Shown here in pieces: positions 1 to 7,470 of a stretch of DNA of 53,183 nt; position 1 is the first letter of the stretch; each line of letters opens with the position of its first letter. This DNA is from a virus, in IMG/VR virus record IMGVR_UViG_3300020171_000036, positions 1 through 53,183 of that record. One strand, 5' to 3'. The translations under genes and the position numbers were made by a program. Below the pieces are notes generated by a model. The model did not search any database. It was not told the DNA's origin and worked only from the letters and a program-made list of their open reading frames with translations.

Positions 1-42
1 CGACATGGTGGGAGGGTAATTCGACAAGAGTTTGGCGCATGA
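1..42 (+). CDS. C-terminal end of an upstream gene (partial)
   Basis: This frame is open from the window edge and ends at a TGA that overlaps the next start as ATGA, the coupling used throughout this genome. Only 13 residues are visible, so no function can be given. The frame of the following gene is also open to the edge, so this call rests mainly on the ATGA overlap. Confidence 0.35.
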   Translation, partial: RHGGRVIRQEFGA

Positions 43-230
43 GCGTTCTTATTTTTATAGGACTTTTATCTTTTCTATCTGCTTATGTTTTTAATGAGGT
101 TACTTCTATACCAAAACTATATCCAAATAAGACAGAGGTTTTTGCTATGAAAAAGGATATAGTTGATCGTCTTGGAGAATTAGTTGGAAAGGTTGATGAG
201 ATTAATCGTTATTTGAGGGATAAGAAGTAA
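39..230 (+). CDS. small membrane protein of the lysis region
   Basis: The 63-residue product has one N-terminal hydrophobic segment (about residues 2-20, start MSVLIFIGLLSFLSAYVF) and a charged, probably helical C-terminus, so it is likely an inner-membrane protein with its tail outside the bilayer. It lies three genes upstream of the holin and before the endolysin. A Rz-like spanin subunit, an accessory holin or an antiholin is possible from context, but no family is recognised. No lipobox is present. Confidence 0.6.
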   Translation: MSVLIFIGLLSFLSAYVFNEVTSIPKLYPNKTEVFAMKKDIVDRLGELVGKVDEINRYLRDKK

Positions 231-233
231 ACC

Positions 234-395
234 ATGAGATGTGCTTCCTGGAAATGCTTTAAAATTGCAACTTGGTTAGTAGTTGAGCATATCAGTAGGG
301 GTAAATGTGAGGTGAATGGGTATTGTGATGAGTGCCTGAATGAAATCTCGGAAGGAAAGATTATAAAGAAAGAGAGAATAGATGAAGATAAATAA
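234..395 (+). CDS. Cys-rich small protein overlapping the endolysin start
   Basis: A 53-codon frame begins three bases after the preceding stop and overlaps the endolysin start by 14 bases, which suggests translational coupling. Five cysteines (residues 3, 8, 25, 31 and 34, with CDEC at 31-34) and a basic C-terminus suggest a small zinc-binding peptide. No family is recognised. It could be a chance open frame, but its exact packing between two genes and its cysteine pattern argue that it is real. Confidence 0.6.
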   Translation: MRCASWKCFKIATWLVVEHISRGKCEVNGYCDECLNEISEGKIIKKERIDEDK

Positions 396-801
396 TGATG
401 AAACTATGTTAGAGATGCTTAAACGCCATGAGGGATTCAGAAATAAACCATATCTTTGTTCTGCTGGACGAACTACTATTGGATATGGGCGTAACTTAAC
501 TGATGTGGGTATATCTGAAGATGAGGCGATGACTTTGTTGGTTCACGATATGGTAATAGCTTTTCGTGATGTAAGATTAATTTTTCCTGAATTCTCGAAG
601 TTTTCAAATAACAGAAGAAACGCTCTTACAGATATGATATTTAATCTTGGTAAGACAAGATTTCTTGGATTCAAGAAAATGATAACTGCTATTAAAAAAG
701 GCGACTGGGAAGAAGCAGCAAAAGAAGCTCAAGATAGCAAATGGCATAATCAGGTCGGGAACAGAGCGATTGAAGTAGAAAGAATGTTGAATGGAGGTTA
801 A
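382..801 (+). CDS. endolysin, GH24 phage lysozyme
   Basis: The 139-residue protein matches glycoside hydrolase family 24 (T4-type lysozyme/muramidase), which cleaves the N-acetylmuramic acid to N-acetylglucosamine bond of peptidoglycan at the end of infection. The catalytic Glu lies in RHEGFRNKPY (E17) and the conserved Thr in RTTIGYG (T32). The T4 Asp20 position is a Cys (YLCSAG), a substitution seen in many GH24 enzymes with the 'YxCxAGxxTIGYG' form. Length is normal for a single-domain lysozyme. There is no signal peptide or anchor, so release should depend on the holin encoded next. Confidence 0.93.
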   Translation: MKINNDETMLEMLKRHEGFRNKPYLCSAGRTTIGYGRNLTDVGISEDEAMTLLVHDMVIAFRDVRLIFPEFSKFSNNRRNALTDMIFNLGKTRFLGFKKMITAIKKGDWEEAAKEAQDSKWHNQVGNRAIEVERMLNGG

Positions 802-803
802 AA

Positions 804-1244
804 ATGGGGTTTGATATTACTGGCATTTCCTCGGTTGCCGATTTAGCTAAAGGTTTGGTTGACCGTTTTCTTCCGCCTGCAATGACTGGAGAGCAAAAAG
901 CACAGGCTCAAATTCAGATGCAAGAAATACTTGAGAAACGTGAAACAGCCCTTATTGATGCACAGAAGTCTATTATTGTATCAGAGATGCAGCAGTCAGA
1001 TAATTTCACTAAGAGAGCCAGGCCTTCCCTTTGCTATGCTGGTCTTGTATTCATCTTTCTGGTGCATGTAGCCTTCCCGATAATAGCCTTCTTTACATCA
1101 AAGCCTATGCCCTCCTTAACACTTCCTACCGAGTTCTGGTATGCCTGGACGGGTGTTTGTTCTGCTTGGATTATAGGTAGGTCGGCAGAGAAAAAAGGGG
1201 CTACAGGAAGTGTTATAAGCCTGATAACAGGGAATAAATCATAA
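804..1244 (+). CDS. holin, GTA-type three-TM family
   Basis: The product has 146 residues. An amphipathic N-terminal half with a coiled-coil-like stretch (residues 28-65) precedes RARPSLCY and two strong hydrophobic segments (about 78-97 and 108-126). Arrangement and 'RARP' motif fit the 'holin of 3TMs, for gene-transfer release' family (PF11351). It would form lesions in the inner membrane that release the endolysin encoded two bases upstream. A good fit by pattern, but no search was run. Confidence 0.8.
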   Translation: MGFDITGISSVADLAKGLVDRFLPPAMTGEQKAQAQIQMQEILEKRETALIDAQKSIIVSEMQQSDNFTKRARPSLCYAGLVFIFLVHVAFPIIAFFTSKPMPSLTLPTEFWYAWTGVCSAWIIGRSAEKKGATGSVISLITGNKS

Positions 1245-1349
1245 CCACCCGAACCTTTCCAGAAATCTTATAAGTCCATACATGCCAAAGAAAACCCAAG
1301 CCATAGCGAATAGAAAGGCTATGGTTGATATTAAGGTTTCTTTAAGCAT
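1239..1349 (-). CDS. 36-residue single-TM peptide at the convergent junction
   Basis: A leftward frame encodes MLKETLISTIAFLFAMAWVF and a short basic tail, that is, one transmembrane helix. Its start overlaps the stop of the gene at 1342-1683 (ATGCTTAA) and its end overlaps the last codons of the holin gene on the other strand. The distal position in a leftward operon, facing the lysis cassette, suggests a small membrane effector, but function is unknown. The Shine-Dalgarno is weak (AGGGTGAT). Confidence 0.55.
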   Translation of the reverse strand: MLKETLISTIAFLFAMAWVFFGMYGLIRFLERFGWL

Positions 1350-1683
1350 CAGTTATCACCCTTTGCCCCTGTTCCTTAGCCTCATCCACCCAGTTATCAG
1401 GGCGTAGTTGTCTTTTCTGCCCTCTCATCTCGAATACTTTCAGGCTTGATTTTTTATTCATTACCCAATCCCAGATTCTCCTGAATATTGATTTCCTGGC
1501 ATATACGATAAAGCTATCCGCTGAAAATTCATTGCCTGGAATATCAAGATTTAATTCAACTATAGCGTTCTTCAGATTCACACATGGGTAAATAACTCCG
1601 TGTTGTTCTTTGCCATTATCGTCTATAGTGAATAATTTAAAGTTGCCTCTTTTGGTGTTTAACGATGTGATTTTGATTTTCAT
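1342..1683 (-). CDS. hypothetical protein
   Basis: The 113-residue product starts MKIKITSLNTKRGNFKLF after a GAGGAATAG ribosome-binding site. It reads as a soluble alpha/beta protein with a basic central segment (residues 64-80). No domain is recognised. It is close to the distal end of the leftward early operon. Confidence 0.65.
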   Translation of the reverse strand: MKIKITSLNTKRGNFKLFTIDDNGKEQHGVIYPCVNLKNAIVELNLDIPGNEFSADSFIVYARKSIFRRIWDWVMNKKSSLKVFEMRGQKRQLRPDNWVDEAKEQGQRVITDA

Positions 1684-1732
1684 ATCTATTCCTCTTCAAA
1701 TTTTTTCTTTTCTATTATCGTAAGAGCTCCAT

Positions 1733-2065
1733 TTATATTATTTTATAATGGCCTTTCAGTTTATCAAAGATAAGTTTGTTATATGTTGGAGGATTATCTG
1801 CAGCCGGAAAAATATTTGCTATTCGATATCCCTTGTTCATATATCCTCTCCAAGTCTCATACTTTTTATTTTGCCAAATGTCATACTTTTCTAATTCTAT
1901 ATTTTCTTTTTTTAACTTTTTTATTTCATGTTCTCCAATATAAACAACAATCCAACTCCACGCAGAAAAAGCCCAGACATAAGATTCAACCCAGCGTTCT
2001 AAAAATAGCGCACAAATAAAATTTATTATACAAATAATTATTAATATTATACTTCCAACATACAT
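1733..2065 (-). CDS. membrane protein with two N-terminal TM segments
   Basis: Residues 3-20 and about 26-43 are strongly hydrophobic, followed by a Lys/Glu-rich probable coiled coil and a soluble C-terminal half, giving 110 residues. It probably sits in the host inner membrane with its C-terminus in the cytoplasm. Superinfection exclusion would suit such a protein, but nothing in the sequence proves it. Confidence 0.6.
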   Translation of the reverse strand: MYVGSIILIIICIINFICALFLERWVESYVWAFSAWSWIVVYIGEHEIKKLKKENIELEKYDIWQNKKYETWRGYMNKGYRIANIFPAADNPPTYNKLIFDKLKGHYKII

Positions 2066-2123
2066 AAGCTACCTCCTCATTTTAACTCCTTCTGGAACTG
2101 AATCGAGTCATTTTTATTCATAT

Positions 2124-2408
2124 CTAATATCTCTCTAAAATTCCCTTAACTGCTTTGGCAAACAATGTTTCATTCTGGTCGAAATTATCCCAATGTATGC
2201 TGTCTTTAGTTATATCGAAATCATCAGGAACTTTCTCTTTTCCTATTATTGTATAAACTCCGTCTTCACATTTCTCGGTAATGATTTCTTTAGTTTCAGA
2301 GTCATAATATTGAAGAGTAAAATTTACAAGGGAATCTTCAGTTATATCATCAAGATTACGAAATATAGCGCCAAGCCTTTCTCTTAATTCTTTTAAAGTT
2401 TCCATCAT
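2124..2408 (-). CDS. hypothetical protein
   Basis: The acidic 94-residue product has its start codon overlapping the stop of the upstream gene (ATGA), so it is translationally coupled to the gene ending at 2405. No known domain is visible. Confidence 0.6.
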   Translation of the reverse strand: MMETLKELRERLGAIFRNLDDITEDSLVNFTLQYYDSETKEIITEKCEDGVYTIIGKEKVPDDFDITKDSIHWDNFDQNETLFAKAVKGILERY

Positions 2409-2842
2409 GCCTCCCGCTGTGCATTTTCAAGTAATTTATCAACACTTATTTTTAGTTTCTTTGCCATTACAACAAAAGCACGATCAAAAAATCGGCAAGC
2501 CATTATATGTGGTAACTCTGCATACGAAATAGACCTATACCATAAATGCACATTACCCTTAGAATCAACTATTGTTTTTTCCATATCAACGAATTGCAAT
2601 TCAACTTTTATCTGAAATGCAACCTTATCCTCGTCGTTCCAATGCTGATCTTCATTGTTTGCCGCTACTGTCCTACAACAACCCCAGAACAGTTTTAATT
2701 GCTGATATGATCTGGGCTTATCAACTCCATAGGTCTTACATCTAATTAACTGGTTAGGTTTATATTCGTTCCATTTGTCTTGATCTTCCCGGGAGAACGG
2801 GGCGCCGATTTTATCTTGTTTTTGGAGGACGATCTCTTTCAT
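2405..2842 (-). CDS. conserved phage protein of the recombination/replication block
   Basis: From the ATG at 2842 (overlapping the previous stop) this encodes about 145 residues. The core, RSYQQLKLFWGCCRTVA, then a stretch predicting mixed alpha/beta structure, then FFDRAFVVMAKKLKIS, resembles small phage proteins found next to SSB and recombinase genes (DUF1367/NinB-like layout). That family assignment is a guess. It lies in the same operon as the SSB-like gene and the exonuclease. Confidence 0.55.
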   Translation of the reverse strand: MKEIVLQKQDKIGAPFSREDQDKWNEYKPNQLIRCKTYGVDKPRSYQQLKLFWGCCRTVAANNEDQHWNDEDKVAFQIKVELQFVDMEKTIVDSKGNVHLWYRSISYAELPHIMACRFFDRAFVVMAKKLKISVDKLLENAQREA

Positions 2843-3021
2843 CTTCCCTCGCAATCAACCACAGCGGGTGTTAAATAACGTAGCTCAACAAAAACACCTT
2901 TTCCCCAATGTATATCCTCGCAATCTGTAATGGACACAACTTCGTATTTATCACCAACTTTAGGCAAGTCAGCCATTTGATCGGGATAAATCATAAAGCC
3001 TTTGTTTTTCATATTAATCAT
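2839..3021 (-). CDS. small hypothetical protein
   Basis: About 60 residues. The end overlaps the following start (ATGA) and the beginning overlaps the end of the preceding gene. The start is uncertain among GTG 3024, ATG 3021 and ATG 3012. Sequence around GDKYEVVSITDCEDIHWGKG suggests a small beta-barrel, but no family is recognised. Confidence 0.55.
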   Translation of the reverse strand: MINMKNKGFMIYPDQMADLPKVGDKYEVVSITDCEDIHWGKGVFVELRYLTPAVVDCEGR

Positions 3022-3334
3022 CACTCATGCCCACAAACAATGAAAAATATTCCTGCAACAGTAATCCCAATTCTTTTAAGAACTTCTGTGCCTGCTGTGC
3101 CTCGTCCTTACTTAGCTGTGATGGATAGTCCTCTGACCTGCGGAGGAGCGTGTCCATCTTATTTCGTGTGTTTTCAAGGGCGAAATAAGAATTACCAAGT
3201 TTAGTTCTGTAGTCTAAAAATACATCAGGCTCCAAATCTCCCAACAAATAATCTTCTAACTTGTAATCTTTAGGCATATTACACCTCACATTGGGTTTAA
3301 ATCGTTCAGTTTCATATTTATAGTCATCATTCAT
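3014..3334 (-). CDS. hypothetical protein, helical
   Basis: The ATG at 3334 is preferred over the upstream in-frame ATGs because a GAGGTG ribosome-binding site sits five bases before it. The C-terminal half is a long predicted helix (residues about 45-95). Its place directly downstream of the SSB-like gene suggests an accessory role in DNA metabolism. No recognised family. Confidence 0.6.
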   Translation of the reverse strand: MNDDYKYETERFKPNVRCNMPKDYKLEDYLLGDLEPDVFLDYRTKLGNSYFALENTRNKMDTLLRRSEDYPSQLSKDEAQQAQKFLKELGLLLQEYFSLFVGMSDD

Positions 3335-3335
3335 A

Positions 3336-3899
3336 TCACACCTCATCATAAGCATCTAAGGGTATTTCATCTGTGTTAAAAGCAGTAGAGGCTGGCTCTG
3401 ATATATCCGGCTTCTGTAATATCCTCATGCTCATTTCAGCAAACTCCTCCGCCATTGATTCAAGTGCTTCTATGCCTGTACCCTCCAGCTCATTCTTTAT
3501 CCAAGGCACAAATGCTTGCTGAAGAAATCCGAATTTACACTTACCAAAACTCTCAGCATGAAAATCTCTGCCCTGTGGTTTATTCTGTATAATGGTATCA
3601 GGTGGCTCGGACAATCCTACAGGCTCTTCGCTAACTTTAAGCTCATCTATAGTGTAATTGGTATAAGTTTTGCCGTCTTTCTTTGATACTTCCTGTTTCT
3701 CGCTATACTTCATGTAGCCTATCTTCATTCCCGCGAAAGGCTCTGGCTTCTTACCACTTGTAAAATATAAAAACTTTTTATCATTTCCTTCAAGATAAAT
3801 ATTCCACATTCTCCATGTCCATGTTTTTCCCTTACCATCATTACCTACGCCATCTTTTACATGATACGCCTTTGAAACTGTTTGTCCGTATTTCTCCAT
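3336..3899 (-). CDS. putative single-stranded-DNA-binding (SSB-like) protein
   Basis: The 187-residue product begins with a Lys/aromatic-rich beta domain (residues 5-92: TWTWRMWNIYLE, FLYFTSGK, YTNYTIDELKV) compatible with an OB fold. A helical middle contains GKCKFGFLQQAFVPW and the protein ends in an acidic tail, DEIPLDAYDEV, like the protein-interaction tails of SSB proteins. The exonuclease in the same operon supports a role in single-strand protection or recombination. An annealing or recombinase-associated protein is an alternative. Confidence 0.55.
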   Translation of the reverse strand: MEKYGQTVSKAYHVKDGVGNDGKGKTWTWRMWNIYLEGNDKKFLYFTSGKKPEPFAGMKIGYMKYSEKQEVSKKDGKTYTNYTIDELKVSEEPVGLSEPPDTIIQNKPQGRDFHAESFGKCKFGFLQQAFVPWIKNELEGTGIEALESMAEEFAEMSMRILQKPDISEPASTAFNTDEIPLDAYDEV

Positions 3900-4277
3900 T
3901 TATTCCCCCTTATATTTTAGTAGTTCTTTCTTTCCTGTCTGGTCATAACTATAATAATAAACTGTTTCTTTCTTATTAATAGTATTAGCATCAATCACAG
4001 CTTGAGGCACTCCCCATATAACCGAAAAAGGCCATGTTAATAAGTTCAGAAATCCAAATAACCATTGGTCAGATTCAGTAGTTCCTATGGCAAGGTAGAA
4101 GTTCCCAAAGCCTGGGAGAATATTCAGCGCACCGGCAAGCGCAGGGTGTTTTAGCTGTACTTCAGCCTGAGGTATGCCATAAGACCTTAACTCATTTAAA
4201 GTTGCTCTATCGCTTCGTGAGAGAGTTGCACAGCCTGTTAAAAGTAATATAGCTATAATACAGGTTAGTTTTTTCAT
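3900..4277 (-). CDS. lipoprotein, possible superinfection-exclusion or moron gene
   Basis: A type II signal peptide with lipobox is clear: MKKLTCIIAILLLTGC, with Cys16 as the lipidated residue. The mature part (about 110 residues) contains two moderately hydrophobic stretches (ALNILPGFGNFYLAIG and WLFGFLNLLTWPFSVIWG) and a charged tail. It would be membrane-anchored in a Gram-negative envelope. Several phages encode lipoproteins that block receptors or DNA entry; that role here is inference. Ribosome-binding site AAGGAG. The leader contains the dispersed repeat at 4291-4322. Confidence 0.75.
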   Translation of the reverse strand: MKKLTCIIAILLLTGCATLSRSDRATLNELRSYGIPQAEVQLKHPALAGALNILPGFGNFYLAIGTTESDQWLFGFLNLLTWPFSVIWGVPQAVIDANTINKKETVYYYSYDQTGKKELLKYKGE

Positions 4278-4290
4278 GGCTTCTCCTTAA

Positions 4291-4322
4291 ATAGTATGGC
4301 TTAATCATTTCTTATTCCAATT
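4291..4322 (-). repeat. dispersed junction repeat, copy in the lipoprotein leader
   Basis: Read on the minus strand, 32 bases are identical to 14572-14603, where the same sequence carries the start codon and first residues (MIKPYY) of the broken methyltransferase. The shared core is TGGAATAAGAAATGATTAAG. Identity over 32 bases between distant loci on opposite strands implies recent copying or recombination. Confidence 0.85.
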
Positions 4323-4349
4323 AAAGATATACCGGTTTTAAGTGCTGCG

Positions 4350-4583
4350 TTATGCAAATTTTGGCGTTGGCAATGTCTTAATGGCTTCTACGGCTTCAGC
4401 GTACCAGTGTTTAACGGTTGCAAATCCTCCATCTACAGAACCATTTACAAGAACATAGCAATGGTCATTTTCAATGATATGGGATATACCGCCGTGCTCA
4501 TTTTTCAAGGTGGCTACTGGTGTTTCCACACTACCGTTTCGTAAAGTAACTTTTTCATCTGGTGTTTCTTGGATTTTATACAT
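4350..4583 (-). CDS. small hypothetical protein
   Basis: 77 residues with a good AAAGGAG ribosome-binding site eight bases before the ATG. The sequence alternates short beta-like segments (KVTLRNGSVETPVATLK) with a C-terminal helix ending in KTLPTPKFA. No family is recognised. Confidence 0.6.
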   Translation of the reverse strand: MYKIQETPDEKVTLRNGSVETPVATLKNEHGGISHIIENDHCYVLVNGSVDGGFATVKHWYAEAVEAIKTLPTPKFA

Positions 4584-4617
4584 TTTTTAATCTCCTTTCA
4601 TTTTTCTTATAGTATTA

Positions 4618-4634
4618 CTTAATCATTTCTTATT
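4618..4634 (-). repeat. dispersed junction repeat, shortened copy
   Basis: On the minus strand this reads TAATAAGAAATGATTAAG, matching the core of the 4291-4322 element with one change. It lies in the leader of the gene starting at 4583. Confidence 0.7.
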
Positions 4635-4804
4635 AGTTTTAATTCTTTGGGGTCTAAACAAAATACAGGTCCACGAAATCCGCAAGCGCACCAAACACCA
4701 TACGAATCCTGATACCCTTCAGGCCCGTGTAATTCATGGCCACAATCTTTTTTAACGTGCGAATATGGACATTTAAATCTCGAATAATCTACTAAATTTT
4801 TCAT
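4619..4804 (-). CDS. zinc-ribbon-like small protein (Lar-like)
   Basis: 61 residues with cysteines at 12, 21, 39, 41 and 49 and the segment GVWCACGFRGPVF. Spacing and the 'GxxGP' element recall the Lar family of small phage zinc proteins that alleviate host type I restriction, but the first CPxCG pair is incomplete. The Lar reading is tentative. Confidence 0.5.
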   Translation of the reverse strand: MKNLVDYSRFKCPYSHVKKDCGHELHGPEGYQDSYGVWCACGFRGPVFCLDPKELKLIRND

Positions 4805-4836
4805 GGCTTTCTCTTCTTTACCTAAATAGTTTAAGT

Positions 4837-4858
4837 TGGCTTAATCATTTCTTATTCC
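4837..4858 (-). repeat. dispersed junction repeat copy
   Basis: Minus-strand reading GGAATAAGAAATGATTAAGC, in the leader of the gene starting at 4804 and overlapping the end of the gene at 4852. Confidence 0.75.
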
Positions 4859-5037
4859 TGCTTATCTTCAAAGTCTTCAAGTGGACACCATTCAGGGAAA
4901 TCTTTAAGCAATCTAAGCGATTTGCTTTTATAAAAACCACAGGGGATAGGCATAAGACGACAACGTAAGTCTAAGCTGGTAAAACTCGCATGATGACATT
5001 CTCGACAGCTTTTAATAAACAATGGTAATATTTTCAT
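4852..5037 (-). CDS. small zinc-knuckle protein, 'FPxWCPL' type
   Basis: 61 residues with CRECHHA near the N-terminus, further cysteines at 26 and 33, and the C-terminal motif FPEWCPLED. The same C-terminal motif (FPNWCPLPD) and an N-terminal CxxC occur in the gene at 10018-10188, so the two are relatives within this genome. Start codon overlaps the stop of the upstream gene (ATGA). Confidence 0.65.
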   Translation of the reverse strand: MKILPLFIKSCRECHHASFTSLDLRCRLMPIPCGFYKSKSLRLLKDFPEWCPLEDFEDKQE

Positions 5038-5195
5038 TTCTTATTCCAGTTATAGTCGTGAAAATGTTCCCATATAGGCGCATCTGTAGGTCTTTCTACC
5101 TCAGCACCACACTCAGGACAGCGGGAATATTTTGTATCTTCGGAGATACCTTCCCACATACATTTAGTGCATACCCATTCGATTTTAGTTGTCAT
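5034..5195 (-). CDS. 53-residue zinc-ribbon protein
   Basis: The start MTTKIEWVCTKCMWEG and a later CPECG give two CxxC knuckles 15 residues apart, a rubredoxin/zinc-ribbon arrangement. The C-terminus ends NWNKK, encoded by the same bases that form the dispersed junction repeat. It is coupled to the next gene by an ATGA overlap. Function unknown. Confidence 0.65.
   Translation of the reverse strand: MTTKIEWVCTKCMWEGISEDTKYSRCPECGAEVERPTDAPIWEHFHDYNWNKK
5035..5051 (-). repeat. dispersed junction repeat copy inside a gene end
   Basis: Minus-strand reading AACTGGAATAAGAAATG. Here the repeat supplies both the last codons (NWNKK) of one gene and the start codon of the next. Confidence 0.7.
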
Positions 5196-5232
5196 GGTTT
5201 TTATCCTTTGGGCGCAAATCTTTCAAGGTTAC

Positions 5233-5592
5233 TTATAAATACATTCTTTTTTCTTCTAACATCTTTAGATATTTTATAAACTTCTTAGATACATCTCTTT
5301 CAACAACATCTAAAATACCAGATATAGTTATATTACGCTTATTATCAAGAAATTGTTTTAATTCATAATCAGGTTTAAACCATTCTCCATGTTTACGAAG
5401 ATGCTTAAAATATATATGTAAAACATTCTCTAAATATAGACCACCTTGAACAACTTTTTTTATTGTTAATGGAACTGGCGAGCCAGTTTGCAATGTCTTT
5501 AGTCTGGATTTAGGATTTTTACTTTTGCCTATTTTAAATAATCCGTTTGGTGCTTGAATAAAATATATCTTGTTTTGTTTTGATTTACTCAT
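5233..5592 (-). CDS. GIY-YIG-like protein (T5orf172/MUG113 type)
   Basis: 119 residues. The pattern IYFIQAPNGLFKIGKSKNP, RLKTLQTGSP, LENVLHIYFKHLRKHGEWF fits the T5orf172/MUG113 branch of the GIY-YIG nuclease superfamily: 'YF' and 'KIG' replace GIY and YIG, followed by the conserved Arg, then Glu, His and the 'GEWF' end. Such proteins are free-standing in phages, as homing-type or regulatory nucleases. Activity is not assured. Confidence 0.75.
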   Translation of the reverse strand: MSKSKQNKIYFIQAPNGLFKIGKSKNPKSRLKTLQTGSPVPLTIKKVVQGGLYLENVLHIYFKHLRKHGEWFKPDYELKQFLDNKRNITISGILDVVERDVSKKFIKYLKMLEEKRMYL

Positions 5593-5628
5593 AAATTTCG
5601 CTCAAAATCTGGCTTCTCGGATGAATCA

Positions 5629-6471
5629 TCATATCCCCAAGTACACGGAACATACCACGTTGCAACTACAGTACGAAAGACATCTGACAGCTTCACCCTT
5701 ACGTTCTTCTATGTAGTCGCCCTTATTAGCTTCCATCCATGCCTGAGCTTCTACTTCGGTATTTAAGAGCCTGAATGCTGATTTACGATTCTTACCCATT
5801 ACCGCCCATTGGGTTACCTTCTCCCAGCGTTCGTCAAAGGAACAGGGCAATAAGGCATCGTCAGGCGTATTCTCTGCCTCCTGATGCAACCTTACCCTGT
5901 CTTCTATCCATGCCTGAGATTTTTCCAGCGACCATAACGGTATGTCCTGAACTACCACTTGGCATGATGGATAGTTGTGTTCTTTAGCTTTATGCTTAGA
6001 CCAATCACGCAGGAAGTTTACCACTTGCAGTTTTTCAGGACGTATGCCGTTCACTGTCATTAGATATGAGTTTATATTTAGCTGTTGTTCATGTTCAGGT
6101 TTAATTCCTGCAAGAACAGCCCATACACTTGTGATCTTGTAGTCAGATAGGATCTTTGGTATTTCTTCATACAGGTCTATTTTCCCCCCTATTCTCCAGC
6201 CCCAAACTTCTGTATAATATCTTTTTTCTTTAATGCAGTTCGGAGTTTTAATGCGCTCTAAAATATAATGAGTGTTTGAACCTATCAGCTTATAAATGTT
6301 ATCAGAAACGTCTTCATATATCTTATGCCCATGTCTTTTGGTTAACTGTACTATGCGAGGCGGAAGAACTAATGACGTGGTTGATATATTACTATCACCT
6401 GCTGTATAAGTGTCGTTCTCTACCACCGAAACTAAAGGCTCAGGTAAATTATAACGGTTTTTATATTGCAT
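5629..6471 (-). CDS. PD-(D/E)XK exonuclease, RecB/Cas4-like
   Basis: About 280 residues from the ATG at 6471. The nuclease core shows motif I GSNTHYILE (about 64-72), motif II GGKID (95-99) and motif III DYKIT (110-114), the order found in RecB/Cas4-type nucleases. The C-terminus has a cysteine cluster (RCLSYCSCNVVC), suggesting an Fe-S or zinc site as in Cas4/AddB-type enzymes. It would resect DNA ends for recombination or recycle host DNA, together with the SSB-like protein in this operon. An in-frame TTG at 6483 is a less likely start because it overlaps the AGGAG. Confidence 0.75.
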   Translation of the reverse strand: MQYKNRYNLPEPLVSVVENDTYTAGDSNISTTSLVLPPRIVQLTKRHGHKIYEDVSDNIYKLIGSNTHYILERIKTPNCIKEKRYYTEVWGWRIGGKIDLYEEIPKILSDYKITSVWAVLAGIKPEHEQQLNINSYLMTVNGIRPEKLQVVNFLRDWSKHKAKEHNYPSCQVVVQDIPLWSLEKSQAWIEDRVRLHQEAENTPDDALLPCSFDERWEKVTQWAVMGKNRKSAFRLLNTEVEAQAWMEANKGDYIEERKGEAVRCLSYCSCNVVCSVYLGI

Positions 6472-6511
6472 CTTTAATCTCAACTCCTGTAAAATTACGC
6501 TTATGCTATAT

Positions 6512-6790
6512 TTACTTATTACTTTTTCTTTTTATAAGTTCTTCTTCAAAATAATCAATAAATAGGTTTGTAGGGCTTTTAAGAACATTATCTAATTCTT
6601 GTTCAAAAGCGTAATTTGCCATATCACCATTTGGTGGCTCACAGGTCAGATAGAAAGACAGGGTTTCGTGTGAAATAAATCCTTTTTCTAAAAGCATATT
6701 TAAGGCGTTTTTTATATGCGATGTTTCCATATTTTTTATTTCTTTTTGCCTGCCGTCTTTAGTTGTCCATATTTTAGTCTGTTTTCTCAT
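6512..6790 (-). CDS. conserved phage protein, 'IWTTKDGR' family
   Basis: The 92-residue product begins KIWTTKDGRQKEIKNMETSH followed by IKNALNML, a pattern often seen in small phage proteins of unknown role that act near DNA-modifying genes. It overlaps the end of the upstream gene. No catalytic motif is visible. Confidence 0.65.
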   Translation of the reverse strand: MRKQTKIWTTKDGRQKEIKNMETSHIKNALNMLLEKGFISHETLSFYLTCEPPNGDMANYAFEQELDNVLKSPTNLFIDYFEEELIKRKSNK

Positions 6791-7037
6791 TTATCCCCAC
6801 CATAGTTGTAAGCCTTTTATGTTGTATAAATCTGCGTATCTTTTGCATTTCTGCCGCTGTGTATAACACCCCAATCTCGGTCAATTCTTTTGCGAGTAGT
6901 TCCGCAACTTCGAGGTCATTATCTGTGTAAGGATACTGCGCCTGTTGCGGAATTATCTGCCCTGCCCCGATTGCCTCTGGAAAAAGGTTCTTCAGGTCGT
7001 TAATTGCCTGTTCTTTTAGATATGTTGCTAAGTCCAT
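6774..7037 (-). CDS. hypothetical helical protein
   Basis: 87 residues with a strong GGAGG ribosome-binding site. Mostly predicted helix, with NDLEVAELLAKELTEIGVLY in the middle and a basic C-terminus. No recognised domain. Confidence 0.6.
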   Translation of the reverse strand: MDLATYLKEQAINDLKNLFPEAIGAGQIIPQQAQYPYTDNDLEVAELLAKELTEIGVLYTAAEMQKIRRFIQHKRLTTMVGINEKTD

Positions 7038-7045
7038 AATGCCTC

Positions 7046-7270
7046 CTATCCATCAATGTCTAAAATATCTGGTTTAATTTTACCCATTCCCTCTTTTGCT
7101 TTAAGAAGGGCGTTTTCAAAAGTAGGCGCAGAAAAATGACCAAACTCTTGAAGATAAATATCGCATATAATTTCTATTTCTCCAATATTGTGCCGATTCA
7201 TTTCATACGAAACACAGAAATATTTATCGGTCATCTTTTCAACTTCTTCATAAACCTCTTGGATTTTCAT
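7046..7270 (-). CDS. hypothetical protein
   Basis: 74 residues, start overlapping the end of the upstream gene (ATGA) and preceded by AAAGGAAT. Two beta-like stretches (KYFCVSYEM and EIEIICDIYL) are followed by a helix. No family is recognised. Confidence 0.6.
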   Translation of the reverse strand: MKIQEVYEEVEKMTDKYFCVSYEMNRHNIGEIEIICDIYLQEFGHFSAPTFENALLKAKEGMGKIKPDILDIDG

Positions 7271-7458
7271 TTTGTAAATTCCTTTCCTTCGCCAAATAAT
7301 TTAGCAGGAACGTCCACCCAATAATTACTAAATACTGTAACCTCGCCATCTTTTTCTGCCGAGACTATGTATTCTTTGCCCTTTTTTAATTCCAAACAAT
7401 TACCTGCGTCATCTTTAATATCAACATTTTTAGTGCATATTCTTTTAAATGTTTGCAT
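7267..7458 (-). CDS. first gene of the leftward operon, small beta protein
   Basis: 63 residues. LELKKGKEYIVSAEKDGEV and VTVFSNYWVDVPAKLFG suggest a small SH3-like barrel. It follows the GC-rich inverted repeat at 7471-7518, so its leader is probably the control point of the leftward operon. Confidence 0.6.
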   Translation of the reverse strand: MQTFKRICTKNVDIKDDAGNCLELKKGKEYIVSAEKDGEVTVFSNYWVDVPAKLFGEGKEFTK

Positions 7459-7470
7459 CTTTTACCTTTA

